Source: Qipengyuania spongiae (GTDB taxonomy: Bacteria > Pseudomonadota > Alphaproteobacteria > Sphingomonadales > Sphingomonadaceae). Taken from it: DNA of 64,000 nt. The stretch covers positions 2,823,783 through 2,887,782 of the forward strand of contig NZ_CP092471.1 of the NCBI RefSeq assembly GCF_026168555.1, read 5' to 3'. The position numbers and the translations under genes were made by a program. This document shows positions 63,922 to 64,000 of this stretch, piece after piece. The notes below the pieces were generated by a model that was not told the origin of the DNA, ran no database searches, and was given only the letters and a program-made list of their open reading frames with translations. Each line of letters begins with the position of its first letter. The first letter of the stretch is position 1.

Positions 63922-64000
63922 ATGCCCAAACCGTCGTCAGGGTTCAGCAATCGGGTTCGTGCGACGACGCGCGTGCCATCGGGGGAAGCGAGCGCGTGGC
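63922..64000 (+). CDS. Start of a gene cut by the window edge; possibly dnaA
   Basis: An open frame from the ATG at 63922 to the window end, starting MPKPSSGFSNRVRATTRVPS. A GGAG lies 11 bp upstream. The visible 26 residues are basic and disordered and match no motif. In alphaproteobacteria dnaA commonly follows rpsT, which is the only reason to name it; DnaA itself cannot be recognised from this fragment. Confidence 0.3.
   Translation, partial: MPKPSSGFSNRVRATTRVPSGEASAW

Overview
The window is GC-rich chromosomal DNA from an alphaproteobacterium, most likely an Erythrobacteraceae/Sphingomonadales member. Gene content supports this: TonB receptors, a PEP-CTERM-anchored surface protein, and the mutM-ubiE-ubiB-coaBC-dut block beside rpsT. 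The genus is inferred from protein flavour and gene order; no rRNA is present.

Layout. 1-2990: a vitamin B12 uptake operon (btuB, then a BtuF-like lipoprotein cut by the window edge) read leftwards under a cobalamin riboswitch. 2992-13739: a compact 10.7-kb integrated element bounded by a 16-bp direct repeat, inserted in the 3' end of a tRNA-Gln(CTG) gene. It carries a tyrosine integrase, a RepA-like helicase, a candidate iteron-type origin, an HNH nuclease, large terminase, HK97-type major capsid protein, prohead protease and portal, but no tail or lysis genes. This composition resembles capsid-forming phage satellites (cf-PICI type) more than a decayed prophage. It also carries an ADP-ribosyltransferase-like protein next to the portal. 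This element is the most interesting part of the window.

13740-30263: tRNA-Gln, ppx/gppA, rlmE, a membrane-anchored cytochrome c, prephenate dehydratase translationally coupled to a class A beta-lactamase, an isoaspartyl peptidase, a multi-helix mechanosensitive-like membrane protein, a DUF885 peptidase, a ZntB/CorA transporter, ispG, an alkaline-phosphatase-superfamily protein, an HDAC-family deacetylase and two convergent L,D-transpeptidases. 30387-39268: an EamA transporter, acnA, a Ser/Thr-repeat PEP-CTERM protein, ruvA-(membrane protein)-ruvB, and aroC. 39400-46263: a peroxide-defence cluster of ahpC, ahpF, katG and a large-subunit catalase. 46370-49640: an Smr protein, mltA and a Tim44-like protein on the minus strand, divergent from secB. 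49736-55007: murJ, trpS, a DUF4136 lipoprotein, a winged-helix membrane regulator and a membrane protein.

55018-64000: dut, coaBC, two paralogous membrane proteins, ubiB, ubiE (minus strand), then mutM and rpsT on the plus strand and a start-of-gene fragment at the right edge. In related alphaproteobacteria dnaA commonly lies next to rpsT, so the window may end at dnaA and near the chromosome origin; that last step is inference.
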